DNA of 64,000 nt from contig BCLD01000001.1 in the NCBI GenBank assembly GCA_001600875.1, positions 1,915,451 through 1,979,450 of the forward strand. Reading direction: 5' to 3'. Both the position numbers and the translations under genes were made by a program. Under the pieces are notes generated by a model. It saw only the letters and a list, made by a program, of their open reading frames with translations. It made no database searches and was not told the origin of the DNA. The DNA comes from Solicoccozyma terricola (taxonomy: Eukaryota; Basidiomycota; Tremellomycetes; Filobasidiales; Piskurozymaceae). Below, in pieces: positions 33,350-46,360 of the stretch. Every line of letters begins with the position of its first letter. Position 1 is the first letter of the stretch.

Positions 33350-36300
33350 ATGGCTTCCTCCCAGGACCATCGACCTGTCCCTCCAGATACACCGTCGCGT
33401 AACAGACGAAAGGTTACAGACCCAAAGACCGACGATGTGGTAGCCAAATTCAAGGTAGGTAAAGGGGTAGATGGGTGCTGCCTGCATTGTACACGTTATA
33501 TATTTCGCAGCTAATCCCATCTCTTTGCTTATTCTCAGAGCAAGGTGGATGAAGGTAAGCTAGTTGAATCGTGTGCTGCACAGCTTCGGAATCATCACTG
33601 ACTTCATCGCCGTGATGATTTGCGGAACAACAGTCAGTGAAGGTTATCTAGCTTTCTTCAACGAGAGGTGAGTATATCGGATCGAAAGTCTAATCGGAAT
33701 GACTGGCGCTTACTCTCTGTTTCCCACCTTAAAGAGTCAGAATCGAGGAAACCTACATCGACTCCCTTCAGCGACTCTACGTACGTTCTCGAGCATTTGA
33801 TGCTCAATTCACCGAGTGCGTAGAATCAGTCTAGCTATCCGAATTGGCCTTTGCTGATACCCTCGATAAACACACCCAGTGATCTCGATGGTGCTATGCC
33901 CACCGCTCGTCTTGCCTGGCGAGAAGTCCGTGATCACACGTCGCGCGAGGCAGATTCTCGCCGTGCTTTCGTAGGAGCGTTAAGAGAGAGCGTAGTGAAG
34001 GATTTGCATGACGTTAAAGAGACTCAAGCGAGGATAAGAGGAAGGATCAAGGCGGATTTGAAGATGGCTGAGGATGTGAGTCGGGTGGTGAAAGGTGTGC
34101 GGTGTGATAATGTCTTGAGAGCTAAATCAACGTCGCGATAGATGTATAATGATCAAGCGGAATATAAATTGCCGAGGTTGAAGAAAGCGTATCTCAAGAA
34201 GTGCCAAGAAGTCGAGGTGAGCTCAAGACTTCATAGTTGTCTCTAGGCCTATCACTCATCTCAACACCGCCTAGGATCAAAAACGCCAAGACACCGCGAT
34301 AGCTCTTCAAGCAAAACTCCTCGCAGATCCCATCAAACCATCCCAGAACATTTCCCCTCTCAGTGATGATTATTCCGCCCAAGCCGCGCTTCCCACCCTT
34401 GGAGCTGGCCTCGGGACAGGTCAGGGTCCACCTATCGTCACCCCTCCTGCTGCTCCGTCCTCCAATCCCGCGATGACAGGGAATCCAATCGACATTCTTC
34501 CTTCGTCGCAACATTTGGCCACCTTGTCCGCGGGCGATATCAGAGATCCCGGACGAAAGCGATCAGGTTCAAATGCCGCTCAAGCTCAAGCTCAAGCTAA
34601 AGAAGTCTTCAATGATATCGCCACTCAATCAAAGAAACAGCTGAACGCTTTCATCTCTCGTCTCGGAGGGGACAAGGACAAGGACAGGTCTGAGAAACAA
34701 GACGAGACGTCGGCGATCAATGCTGGACAGAGCTTCTCGCATGGTCATAGTAGAAGTATTTCGGAGAAGCCAGTGGCTGCTAGAGATGTTCATATGCCGC
34801 CAGGTGGAGGTTTGAGTGGACAAGGAAAACCGCCATCTGCTTTGAAGGGAGTCAAACTTCGCAGGGAGATGGAAGAGGCTGGTGAGTGCCGCTAGGGAGA
34901 AGCAACCATTGAACGTGTCCCAATGATGTTGTTCCCGGCCACAATAGACAAAGCTTACCGTAGCGCTGTCTTCAATCTTGAAACATTGCGATTGCGTAGA
35001 GAAAAGATTCATACTGCCGCGAAGGGAGTAAGTTTAGCCGGTATTCCAACTCATGTTGCGAATGCTACTAATCACGTCGCACGCACGCACGCAGAGTCTC
35101 GAACAATTCAACATTGAACTTACCGAGACGCTCCGTGAAACGTTGACCAGCTATGTAGACTGCCTGGCTGCCACGTCGGCGACCAATGTGCAGCTCAGCG
35201 AACATGCAAGACAGGCTGTGGAAAGTATCGATGTTGAGAAAGATCGTGAGTATGAACACTGGCCTGAGCAACGGGATCGCGTACTTACTCCAACGACCGC
35301 AAAGTCTCTCTCCACCGAGCGAGGAACCCTAGACGGGAGGCTGCCCATCCCGCTCCAGTCCTCTATGAGAACTTCTATGTGAGTTCCAAGCATATTATAT
35401 GGTTGTTTAACTCTCTGATCGACTTTGGCAACACAGGTCGGTCCGTGCAGGTCGCTCATCTTTGGCGTCTCGTTGAATGACTACGACTTTCAACGTGGCG
35501 AAGGGGGTGATCATGGTAGTCCACCCATGATATTACAGAAGTGCATTGGCGCAGTGGAGCAGAGAGGTAAGTAAGGGAGTCGACCTCGCTGCTGTTTGGC
35601 GTTTCACCGAAATGCCCTTCCAGGTCTCGACACAGAGGGTATCTATCGTGTATCCGGAAGACAGGCATCCTTACAATCGGTAGGTAAACATTTGCGGCGA
35701 CGAAGAGCCATGTCTAATAGCCGCCATCGTTTCCCTTCCCTTTAGCTGGTGCACGCAATCGAGCAAGGTAAGTCCATCAGGCTTTGCTGGAAAACGTCGG
35801 CACCCAGCTGAGCGTTGACTTTCTGCTTCGCTCAGACGAGGTCGCCTTCCAGTTCAGAGAAAAGGACGAAGTGTTCGCCATCGCCGGTATCCTAAAGCAG
35901 TACTGTCGTCAGCTCCCCGAGCCAATCTTCCATTTCCCGCTGGTTGAACGCATTCGACATACCGAGAATAGAGGTGAGTATCACTCTCAGGCCACACTGA
36001 ACCAATCGACTGACGTTGATCTTGCATTGCAGAATCCCACATCAGCAGTAACTTCTCCGTCCTTCGTGCGAAGCTATCGAGACTGCCGGTCATCCACCAG
36101 TCGACCTTCCGAGCCATCATCGAGCACCTTGCCCGGGTGGCCGCTCATTCGTCGAGGAACAAGATGGACGCGAGGGTAAGTTTGGCGCTATACCAATGTA
36201 ATAGAACAGATGTAGAAGCTGATGGCCTCTGAATTTTGCCTTCAGAATCTAGCTGTAGTATTCGGTGTGTTTGCGCGAAAAGCATGTCTGCAAGTATGCT

Positions 36301-36901
36301 TGAAGCTGACCATGTCCAACCTCAGGCACGGCTCTGTTCGGTGAAGACGAGCTACCCAAGGATGGTGATCTAGCGAACTTTCCAACAGGAAAGGTATGTT
36401 GAAGGTCAAGATATGGTCGATTTCGAAGTTGGCCCTGACCTCATGATTGAACAGGACACTGTCGCTGCTGATATGATCGAATATGCTCCTCTGGTGAGTC
36501 TGAATTGCTCAGGATTGATAACCTGAACTGAAGATCAAGATCTCCTGCAGCTCTTCGGACAATCGGACATTCCAGGCCCAGTGCTTCCAGCGGGCATGGC
36601 CTTGACAAGATCCGGGAGCTTGCAATACAAGGCAGAGAACGCCAGGGCCGGCTCAAGTCACACCCGCGCCAAATTGCCAGCTGCTGTAGAGAACCCGCCC
36701 GTAGAAACGGAAGATACTCCCACAGCATTACCTTCTTTGGGAGCACTCACCGCTGCCGAAGACCCGAATCGGGAGGCTGAATCGCAAGGACAGTCGGATA
36801 GCACTGACACGCTTGCAGAGAAAGCAATTGATGGGACATATACGGAAGAACATGAAGCTACCGCAGAGTCTCAATCAACACCAGAGCAGACCGCGCTATG
36901 A
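33350..36901 (+). CDS. F-BAR and RhoGAP domain protein (Rgd1-like)
   Basis: About sixteen exons. The N-terminal F-BAR domain is built from KVDEVSEGYLAFFNERVRIE, ETYIDSLQRLYVRSRAFDAQ, ARLAWREVRDHTSREADSRR, ETQARIRGRIKADLKMAED and YKLPRLKKAYLKKCQEVED. A 200-residue Ser/Pro-rich linker interrupts it, and a further coiled-coil part (DKAYRSAVFNLETLRLRREK, SLEQFNIELTETLRETLTSY) follows. The RhoGAP domain has LFGVSLNDYDF, GLDTEGIYRVSG with the arginine finger, FAIAGILKQYCRQLPEPIF, STFRAIIEHLARVA, NKMDARNLAVVFGTALFG and MIEYAPLLFGQ. The tail is acidic and polar, stop at 36901. Yeast Rgd1 is the GAP for Rho3/Rho4 at polarised membrane sites. Domain order matches; the target GTPase is inferred. Confidence 0.9.
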
Positions 36902-37066
36902 TGCAGAAGGGGATATTCACTGGGCTTGATTCGTCTCATATGTCGTATAGAATTACAGTTTTACATTAATCATGGTTGACATTTCCTATAATAGATGCAT
37001 GTGAATCTAGTCGTTATTGCAGACTTTCGTGAGGTCGTTCCGGTGTACCGGTGGATGCTTCCTCAT

Positions 37067-40000
37067 TCACTGGCGGTGCTTTTTGCGGCCTTGCTTGTAG
37101 GCCGTTTCAAATAGGAGATTCTTTGGCGGAGGAAGCGCCGGTGCCTCGACGACGAGAGATGCCCTGCGTTGTGACGGTGGCGCGATATTGTGAGTAGAAT
37201 TTCGGTGCAGGATGACCCTATTCAGCCGCTTACATCGAAGTGCCACAATTGGCCGCCGGATTGCCCATGATGATACATTCTGAGACACCTTCGATCGCAT
37301 CCTCCTTGCTGTACAGAGCAGCATCAAACTGAACAGGATTTCACGTCAGAAACATGAAGAAAATGGACATGACCACACTCACCAGATGATCGGTAGTTTT
37401 CTCGAAACTCGCTAACATGAGAACGGAGTCTTTCATCTTGGCGACACCGAACCGAGTGATACCGAGAACCTCGCCTTTGTACGTCATGACGTCTCCGAGC
37501 AGCATGACGTGCCGAGGGTCAATACTCATACCGTGAGACTTCATGGTGTGCTGAATCTCGTCGTAGATGGTACGGCGAGCTGCTTCGATACCAAGCACTT
37601 TGGCCATGTCCATGACGTGATTAGATCGAGTCTTTGTGCCGACGATACCTGTGGCGCAGTGGCTGGATGTTAGATTGAGCATCCCGCTCGGATGAAGTAG
37701 GAAACCCACCGTCTATGGTCATAACTTCCTTGAGACCGTAACCTTCGACCAAAAGTTGTTTCTCCTTGGGCTTATCTTCCTTGGTACTGATTAGAGCTCG
37801 AGCGATCGTAGAGAGACCCTGAGCATAGCGACAAAGTATCAGAATCGGAACAGGGAGAGTTTGAGGCCCAGACCCACCTTCACTACAATACTGGGCAACG
37901 CTCGCTTTAGCATTCTCAAACGGAAGTATTTTCCGGAGCTTTTGCCGTCATCTTCCACATAGATACGGAGTCTGTTGTTGCGAGGGGTGATCGCAACTTG
38001 TTGCTCCGTAATTTTAAGCTTTGGGGCTCGGATAATGGCCCATTTGATGTCATCTAGAGTGAGTTCGAGCTGTAATCGTTCAGGGTGTTCAGCCTGCGGT
38101 CCAAGCACTGCGCCGGCTACCCAACTAACCTGCAATCTCTGCAGCGCCCTAAAGTCGATGTGAATACCAATCGAAGTCGTCATATCGCCCCATGCCTCTT
38201 CAACTACCGACGCAATCTGGACAGCAATCAAAGGTTGTCAGCAGGTGCCATTCCACGAGTTGAATAATATAATATACTCACGTCTCCCAGTAACGTCTTC
38301 TCGACTCGTCCCTTGACAATTCGCGCAGCAGGCTCGCTCTCCGGTATGGCAAGCTCACAAGTGATGATTGGCGTACTGATTACTTTGGCAGCGTTGATGA
38401 TTTCTTTGATACGAGGTACTCCGAGCGTGACGTTCATAGCAGCGACACCAGCAAAATGGAAAGTCTTCAAGGTCATCTGCGTTCCGGGTTCTCCGATAGA
38501 CTGAGCGCCAACGGCACCGACAGTGGATCCGGGCTCAATCTTCGCCTTGAGATATCGCTCATGACAGTCATGCAGGAACCCTAGCAATTGCTCTTCTGTG
38601 ACTTTGCATCGATTCTCAACGGCCCGCAGCGCTCCAACTACGGCCAAAAGCGAAGTTATGTCAGACCAACTCAGATGCGGAATGCTTCTTAACTCACGAT
38701 CGGCACCGAGATCAAGGGCATCCCCATGTTCTACGTTCTCCGGCGCATCTCCTCGTTCGAGGCCAAGCTGCTCCCTGTAGTCTGCCATCGCTTTGACGAT
38801 CTTACTGCTGAGGAATTCCATCGTGGCCTTGCGGTATTGCGGATGACAGTCTCGCTCCCACTCGCGGCCAGGAGTGTTGATCACTTCATCGGCAAGCTCA
38901 ATGATTTCACAAGGCATGAGGCCACGGCCGGCTCGCGAACGGATGGCCTATTCCAAAAAGTGGTCAGTGGATCTGTGCGCCTGAGACAGTGGCAAATCTT
39001 GCACTCACCAACGAATGCGACCAGGTTCGGACATATTCAACGGGCGTGGCATCACCTTCCAAACAGGCTGGATCTAGAGTATCATCACCGTAGCTGAACT
39101 GGACGATTCCTCCGCTGGCGCTGCGGACGGACAAATCGTAATGCGCTGACAGATCTTCAAGGGCCTGTTGGTTGCACATTAAATTAGCTCTTTGCAGATG
39201 GCGTATGTCGAGTCGACACTCTCACCTTCATCAGTCGTCGCTGCATATAACCCGTTTCGGCAGTCTTGACCGCGGTATCGACCAACCCTTCCCTTCCAGA
39301 AATGGCATGGAACAGGAACTCGGTTGGAGTGAGACCGGAAAAGAAACTGTTTCGAACGAAACCTCGCGACCTGGGCTCCCGATTTTTCTTCGGGAAATGA
39401 GGAAGCGTTCGATCCTGGAAGCCGTCACGTACACGAGAACCAGCAATAATCTGCTGTCCGACGCAAGCTACCATTTGCGCGACGTTGATTTTCGAACCTA
39501 CAAAAGAAACGCCATCAGAGTGTTGACTTTCATCTTGCTACTTGCACCGAACCCACCTTTTGAACCACAAGTAGCCATAACCAGCGGAGCGTTCGCTCTA
39601 CTGAGCTCTGACATACAGATCTCTCCGACTGCTGCTCTGACTCCGGAGAGCAGACCGGAAATGAGCACCTCTAGTGTTGCTTCCTGGTCACAACCTGGCT
39701 GGTTGTCCAGCTTTCCAATTTTGGCGAGAGCGATGTTTTCGTCACACTTTGCATACGCCTCCTCAACCATCTCCTCCTTCTGGCTACGCAGCATCTTGCC
39801 TGGAATGACATCGTTGATGCCCAAGGAGAAACCCTGGTTTGCAAGCCACCGGGCAGATACCTTGGCCAGCCTGTTCATGGCTTTCGAGGCCTCGTCCGAT
39901 CCGTAGTCTCGGAGAATAACACCGAACACGGAGTTCTTTTTACCATCACCAACCGTGTTCTTGTCGAAAACACCGCACATGATCTCGCTATTGACAATAA

Positions 40001-42264
40001 CGAGGTAGCCATCATTCGGTGCCATGTCTGGGGGGTATCCGTACTCCTTGGGTGGGAATTCTAGAGTCCTGCACTTTGCTTCCAAGTTGACAAGCACCTT
40101 TGACTCCTTGTTCGGACGCATCAGAATGTTGTAGACTTGCTTACCGGTCCACAGTCTCTCGGGTTTCCAGATTGTGGGTGGAGGAAGATCGATGTGTTGG
40201 TTGGCATCGGAGAGATAGGAGCAGGCCTGGGTAAATTGTTGTCGATTGAGAAGAGTGTCTCGGCGGGACAACAAGAAGGAGGCGGTGATGAAATCTTGGA
40301 TAGCGGCGATGATGGGCTCTCCATTTCTGGGCGTGACAATGTTCTTCTTGACTGACATGAGCTCGAGAGCCTCACTCCTAGCCTCCTCGGTCTGCGGCAC
40401 GTGCAAGTTCATTTCGTCTCCATCGAAATCGGCGTTATAAGGATTGCAGGCGCACTCGTTGAGACGGAATGTCCGCCAAGGTCGGACCTTGACTCGATGA
40501 CACATGATAGACAGCTTGTGCAAAGATGGCTGACGATTGAACAACACGAGATCACCGTCAATGAGATGACGTTCCACAGTATCCCCAACTTTGAGGTATT
40601 TGGCACAGTCTGAGAGATTGGCGTACTTGAGGAACTTTTTGTATCCCTTGACACCGTCTACGATGTAGTTGGCGCCCGGGTGGAGCATGGTGCCGTTGAT
40701 TACGGACTGACGAAGTCTGGTGATGTTGTAGTCTGTCACCTTCTCTGGGTAGGTGAGTTTTCGAGCGACACGCTTGGGAATTGCCACCTCGTCGATTCGC
40801 AAGTTGGGATCCGGACCAATAACGGTTCGACCTGAGAAGTCGACACGCTTTCCTGACAGATTTCCTCGGAATCGACCCTGTTTTCCCTTCAACCGTTGAC
40901 AGAAACCTCGAATTGGTTTTGAACCTGGAGCTGAGGGGACACCCGGTGTTTCTGAATTGATATATAGCGCGATGGAAAGTTGCAGGAACTCCCACTGCTC
41001 CATCATGAGCTGGATACCCTTTCCTGTTTGCAGAGCTGCCAGAATGAGTTGATTCGCCCATATGATCTCGGTCAGCTTGACGGTCAGATCGTCCTCGTTG
41101 GTGGCGCCCTCCTGAGCCACAGACGGACGGATGCAAGGCGGCGGGACTGAGATATATTGCCAGATGTAGTCCTCTGGACGACCGAGGGCAGGTTTTAAAC
41201 CGAGCAACTCGCAATCCTGCGAGGGAGAGAAAAAATTCAGCTGACATTCTGGGTGGGTTCCATATTACAATCTCACTCACCTCTGCGGATATCTTCTTGA
41301 ACAAATCCAAACACCTCAACGGATGAATATCCTCATGCGCTTTAGGCAGCAACCCTGGCAATTCTCTCATCTCCCTTATGGCACCCTTGAATTTGGCCCT
41401 AAACTCATCGTACTCATCCCTCACACTCGCTGTCTTGCTCCTGAATCGCTCGTGAGTGATCTTGAGCGCACCGGTTGCTTTCTTGACGGTGCCGTTCAGC
41501 GCGCCACAGTATGGACATTTCAGACATTTCCGGCAGAGAGTGTTGACGGCTTTCGCAAGGGCTTGACGTTGCATGTTTTCGAGTTTGGGTCGCCGGAAGG
41601 AACGAAGGTACTTCCTCCTGTCTTCTTCTGAGAGTAGGACACGGGCACATGTCTGACAGTAGAGGGCGCATTGACAATTTCCGTCAGCTCAAGTCGGAAA
41701 GTCAAGTAGTCTCACGAAGACCACCCACCTTGCAAACATCCTGCAACACCTGAATTGTAGCGCGAAAGTACCCGATATGATACACTGGTAATGCCAGCTT
41801 GATGTACGAGTAATGTCCCACACATTCCGTCATAGGTTGATGACAAGTCTCGCAAGATCCCGACTTCATGGACGTTCCCTGAGATGGGGTAGGGTGTCGT
41901 CGACAACTCGTCAGTTTCCAAGCATCCTCATCAACATAAAAACGCGGGTCTACAACACCTACCAGTCTCGCATCCAGCACACCATCTTTCTGGGGAGCCT
42001 TCACTCCATCCGGTCCAATCTGATACAGCTCCCTAAATATCGATTCAAACTCTGAAAGATTTACAATTTCTTGTGGTGACAGGGGTGAGAATTGGAGACT
42101 TTTGCTACGAAACGTTGAAAGACATGTCGCAATCAGCTATCATCAATCTGATGATCGAACCCACAGGCAGAAACAACTTACATCCTCTTTGGAGCATTTT
42201 GAGAAACGTAGAGCTTATCATTGAGCGTGATCTCCTGTAGCGGAGCAGCAACGGCAGCCGCCAT
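37067..42264 (-). CDS. RPC1: DNA-directed RNA polymerase III largest subunit
   Basis: About 1400 residues over a dozen exons, start at 42264 ([20 protein letters not shown]). Landmarks are the clamp zinc motif [15 protein letters not shown] and [49 protein letters not shown], the catalytic loop [15 protein letters not shown] with three Mg-binding Asp, [20 protein letters not shown], a bridge/trigger region with [20 protein letters not shown] and [35 protein letters not shown] and [13 protein letters not shown]. The C-terminal region holds [20 protein letters not shown] and [35 protein letters not shown] and [20 protein letters not shown] favour Pol III over Pol I/II, and no CTD heptads are present. 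The last exon ends KQGRKKHRQ. Pol III makes tRNAs, 5S rRNA and U6. Confidence 0.95.
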
Positions 42265-42554
42265 TTTGCCGCAGCCTAAGTTATTGACTTGCTGTGTCCC
42301 GGCACCTGTTTTTCGATGGACCCAAAGAGGACGGACGGAGATGCAGCCGGTTCGTGTCTTACCTTGCTGCTGTTGGTTCTCCCTACTGCTTCGTAGTCGC
42401 GACGAGGAAGAGATGGTTTGTGGCAGTGTTTAGTAGCAGCGGCAAGTCCCTGCTATTATTTCATCCCAAGCGTTCCAATAAAAAGAAAATGACGTGTAAT
42501 GCCCGATATCATATATACAACTCCCCCTCGCCTTTTCAAACGTTACGCAACCCC

Positions 42555-43845
42555 TCAAGCCGCTCCTAAACCTGATAAAAACCTCCCTGCGACACCTCTG
42601 AATTGATCTCCCATTCCTCCGCTTCTACCACCACCGCCGCCACTCCTTCCACCGCTTCCCCCTCCCGCACGAGCGTTGTTAAATGAAGCTGCTATTGAGG
42701 ACGGCATGAGAGGTGCTGTTGACGATGCCGATTGACGACGGAGCGCTGATGCTTGATGGACTGTACGCCGGGTCTCTGAGATCAGTATTCGATAATGGTC
42801 TTGGATCGAGTAGATGACGACGAGAGTCCACGTACCATTCGATGCTATCTCATTGATATTCGTTTCTAACACCAGGCCACCCTGTATAATCTCCGCCAAC
42901 ACGAGTAAGACCTAGAGACACCCCAACTATCAGCTTCCCCACTCTTTCCCATGCACACGCTTACAGACAACCTAGCTCACCTCGTCAAAATGGAATATCA
43001 AATCCAACTCGCAAACATTCTCGAAACTCCTATCGAGCGATTCGACAAAGACCTGTGGTGTTATCCAAACTCACGATCATGAGATTGTCCATTCTGTTGC
43101 GTCCATTGTAGGGGAGGAAATGTCCACTCACTTGGATTAGATCGAGAATTCCGAGTTCAGACTCTGCACCGTCTACGACGAAGCTATTTGAGTGAGATTG
43201 ATAAGTGACATTAGCGTGATTGATACACTGGCAAGACATAATGCGGCTGGCACGATATTGTTCGCTGCGTTCAGGGACGTAGTGCTCGCCGTGGTAAAAG
43301 AAGCATAGCTCGCGTTACGCTCGCTGAAGATGATTATTCTTCGCCAAGCTCGCGAATATAGTGCTCGCTTCGCTCGCCAAAGTAACAGAGCATAGCTCGG
43401 TACGCTCGCCGAAGACGAAATTTTCCTCGCTACGCTGAGCTGAGGAACATAGTGCTCGCTTCGCTCGCCACACTCGCAACACTCACACAAAATATAACGT
43501 CGCATAATGCCTATAAATAATCCTCAACTCTTCCTCTTCATCCTCTTCCACCTCATGCCTCTTCCCCTTTCCCTTCCCCTTTCCCGCACTCCCTCTGAGA
43601 TCCAATCCAGGAGCATCCAAGAAATTACACAATACCCCTGTTCGATCACTGACTAGACTGAATATACGGGATAGGAGATGGGATTGGGAGGATTGGGTGG
43701 AGAGATGGGGTTGAGAGGTGAAGAATTTGGTGAGGCGAGGTTTGCCTGTGGGGAAAGGGGGAGCATGTTATTAGCATCGTGATGAAAGATGAGGACAGTG
43801 GTCGTAGTTACCATGGTTGTTGAATATGAGGACTGCGTGGATCAT
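42555..43845 (-). CDS. APS3: AP-3 adaptor complex subunit sigma
   Basis: The start exon reads MIHAVLIFNNHG, then GKPRLTKFFTSQPHLSTQSS, IFSLVSDRTGVLCNFLDAPG, IIYRHYATLYFVFVVDGAES, ELGILDLIQVFVESLDRSFE, NVCELDLIFHFDE, AEIIQGGLVLETNINEIASN. This is the standard sigma fold, closest to sigma-3 (ESELGILDLIQVFVE, VLETNxNEI). AP-3 carries cargo from the Golgi to the vacuole. Two deviations are visible. A Lys/Gly- then Glu-rich insert of about 22 residues (RGSAGKGKGKGKRHE…EEEL) sits between LDL and RIIYRHY. A Gly/Arg/Ser-rich tail (SGGRSGGGGGRSGG) ends FLSGLGAA. The intron between YATLYFV and FVVDGAE (about 43184-43492) carries the hairpin repeat family. Identity is secure up to the tail. Confidence 0.92.
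43255..43490 (-). repeat. Intronic GCGAGCGAAGCGAGC-type repeat cluster, copy 2
   Basis: In an intron of AP-3 sigma. Two perfect GCTCGCTTCGCTCGC 15-mers (43363-43377 and 43454-43468, + strand reading) lie among degenerate units such as CATAGCTCGCGTTACGCTCGC and GCTCGGTACGCTCGC. Read on the gene's sense strand, the unit is GCGAGCGAAGCGAGC, the same orientation as in the two other introns. Confidence 0.85.
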
Positions 43846-44488
43846 GGTTGTTGGCTCTGTGTTGGAAGCGGTCGAGAGAGATGGAAGGGGGGATACTGAG
43901 TGAGGTGGGGTTGATGACGCGGCAACAATACAGGTCATACCAGCCCATATTAACTTGGATTGATAATGCAATCCCGCCCCACCATCACGTGCGCGAGATA
44001 TATATCAGCTTGGGGGCAGTTGGGGAACCCCATCACTGCGGTCGATCCCCCGCCCTCCCCGCTTCCCGCATTCAAAGTACCTTAATCCGCTTTGACCTTC
44101 GAATAGACTTTACGGTTCATCCTACTTTACCCCTTACCGCGATAACTGGCCCTGTATGGGTTCCCCATCTCTGCCTTGCTCTCCTCCTGAGCCTTCCCTT
44201 CTCCACCCGCACCCCTGTCCTTGTCCCGGATAGCACGCCACCGCCAACCGTTCCCCCTCCGGTGACGACTCGGCACCTTTTTATGTTTATTGTGAGTCAC
44301 ACGCGAGGAACAAAGCGCGTAGTCTCGGACAGAACCACCACTGTCTTGTCAAAACAATACAGTGCAAGTGAGTGAGGGCATCGTGCATCATCCAACATCC
44401 AACATCCATACACCCGTGCCACGACTGTCGGTCCAGCGCACATCCCATTCCCCATTGCCATCTTCACACCTCTCAACAATCAACTGCA
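43846..44488. promoter_or_regulatory. Divergent promoter region AP-3 sigma / SUR7-like
   Basis: 643 nt. A CACGTG at 43986-43991 is followed by GATATATATCAG (43997-44008), a palindromic TATA-like element. The part 44040-44280 is C-rich. No gene is seen. Confidence 0.5.
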
Positions 44489-46360
44489 ATGCGAGGTGAA
44501 CGTGAGTACGCTGATTCCTCTGCTAGCACAAACCGAGAGCACGGCATTCGTCGCGGACCGAAGACCTTGCTCCTGTCAGGGGAGCTCTTCTTCCGCGAGC
44601 GAAGCGAGCATTCATAGCGAGCAGACCCAGCACTCATTTCATTGCGGAGCGGAAGACCTTGTTCCCGTCAGAGAGTTCTTCCGCGAGCAAAGCGAGCATT
44701 CAATTCTTCGCGGAGCGAAGGCCATTGTCTTCATGAACGGAGCGAAGACTCGCTTCCTCGCGAGCATTCATCTCTTCCTTCTTTCGCGAGCAGACCGAGT
44801 TTCTCGTCAGTAGAACATGTCCTTGCTCACTAGTAGAACACGGCCTTACCCGTCGTTCCGTTCGTCGGGCCGTCGGTGTTCGAATATGTGGAAACGGGAG
44901 AACGGATGGCGACGACGGCAAGGTTCTGGGGACAGTATGAGTGAAATATAGGTCGTTGGTGATTCTGGAAGGATGACCTTTCCTCGGGGGTGTATGCTTT
45001 GTGGTGATCGGTGATCCACCTGGTGAGAAAAGAAAAAGGAAAAGAAAAGAAAGAAAAACAAAAAAACCACTGATGGGGGAGGTGGACCCGCCGCGAACGT
45101 GCTCGGACCTACCTACGATTAATCGCACTTTTGCACTTGATATCCTGACATTGAAATGGATTTTTTTCTTTTCCTTTCGAACACAACAGACTGTGTCGCT
45201 GGCGCTTCTGCCGCTACGTGAGTCCCCGAAAAGCCCCCCTAATCCATAATCGCAGTGGACCATAACTCACATCGTCCCACCCTACCCATACCACCTACCC
45301 CACACGCCACAGCCTCATCGCCATCATCTTGATGGTCTTCGCCCACATTGGACAAATCAATCCCACTTCCCTCCCTAAAGGAATCTACTACGCCCAAGTC
45401 GACATCGCAGCCTACGGTGCTGGTCTTCAAGGCGCCACCAAGACCTCAGTTGGTGGTTTATACGACACTCAAGCCAGTGATGCTTTAGGCAAAGGTTTAG
45501 GATTGAGACAACAGTACAGGTGGGGTCTTTATGACGCTTGTGCGTACGTAAAAGGTGGAGCGGGGAATTGTAATGGGACCGCATTCGGGTATGGGTTTCA
45601 GCCAATGGCGGCTATTCTGAGTGATACCCCGACCAAATTCCATACTCAGTGAGTTATGGGAAGGTTCGTTGGAGGGTGTGTGTTCGGAAGATGCGATAGC
45701 TCATACCTCGCTGCATGATCAGGACAAGCGACATCATCCCTCCGTCAACCTTCAAGGACAATTCATACAACAATTCGCTTAGCAAAGCTGCGTTCTGGAC
45801 GATTTTTGTGAGTGATTGAAAGTTTTCAGATCAAGTACTGCTTGGAATGTTGCGGGAAGCTAATCGTTTTCGCCCACACCCACACCCACACCCACAGATT
45901 GGATCTTGTGCCGCTCTTCTTGCATTCATCTTCGGCCTCATCCCACACCGCTTGTCGTTCCTCGTTGCAGCCGTTTGTGCCTCTATCGCCTCTCTTGGTC
46001 TTTTGATGTATGTGTCGATGATATTACCCCTCGATCCTGATTCAAGTCCGCTCACATTCGGCCGTATGGAAATCTCTCACAGCGGTGCAGCCATCTGGAC
46101 GGCAATCATCAAGAAGGATGCCTTTGTGAACATTGTTCATGTAGAAAATGGAGGCAGTTTGGGAATTTACGTTACTGCAGGCCCTGCTCTCTGTGAGAAT
46201 CACCATTCGATCCGATCGAATCCTCGTCGTTCGCTGACTTGGCCCCCCGCCGCGGCCCTCTTCTTACTCCCTCCCAGACCTCACTTGGGTAGCATTCGCT
46301 CTGATCACTCTGACGGTCATTCCATACGCCATTTCATGCTGTACTTTTCGTAAAAGTTGA
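44489..46360 (+). CDS. SUR7/PalI-like four-span membrane protein
   Basis: The first coding exon is 7 nt (ATGCGAG, 44489-44495), followed by an unusually long intron of about 690 nt. Exon 2 gives DCVAGASAAT, and the next gives LIAIILMVFAHIGQINPTSL (first membrane span), a 90-residue extracellular loop with paired cysteines (DACAYVKGGAGNC), then SKAAFWTIFIGSCAALLAFI, SFLVAAVCASIASLGLLMY, and after GGSLGIYVTAGPAL the last span YLTWVAFALITLTVIPYAIS followed by CCTFRKS. One span plus a big loop plus three spans is the topology of the SUR7/PalI (Rim9) family, found at eisosomes or in pH-sensing complexes. Which branch it belongs to cannot be said. The long first intron contains repeat cluster copy 3. 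The stop is at 46358-46360. Confidence 0.72.
44521..44800 (+). repeat. Intronic GCGAGCGAAGCGAGC-type repeat cluster, copy 3
   Basis: In intron 1 of the SUR7-like gene. A perfect GCGAGCGAAGCGAGC (44595-44609), a near-copy (44682-44696), several GCGGAGCG(G)AAGACC units (44531-44550, 44644-44659, 44709-44722) and a perfect hairpin CTTCGC-GGA-GCGAAG (44706-44720). Spacers of CATTCAT and CTCTTC recur. Confidence 0.85.

Noticed and set aside
43255..44800. CRISPR-like array
   Set aside because: Units are degenerate, unequally spaced and lie in introns of eukaryotic genes; there are no unique spacers of constant length and no cas genes.
44521..44813. Open frames across the repeat-filled intron (such as 44496-44813)
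   Set aside because: Translations of GCGAGC/GAAGAC repeats only. The spliced SUR7-like frame runs across this as an intron.
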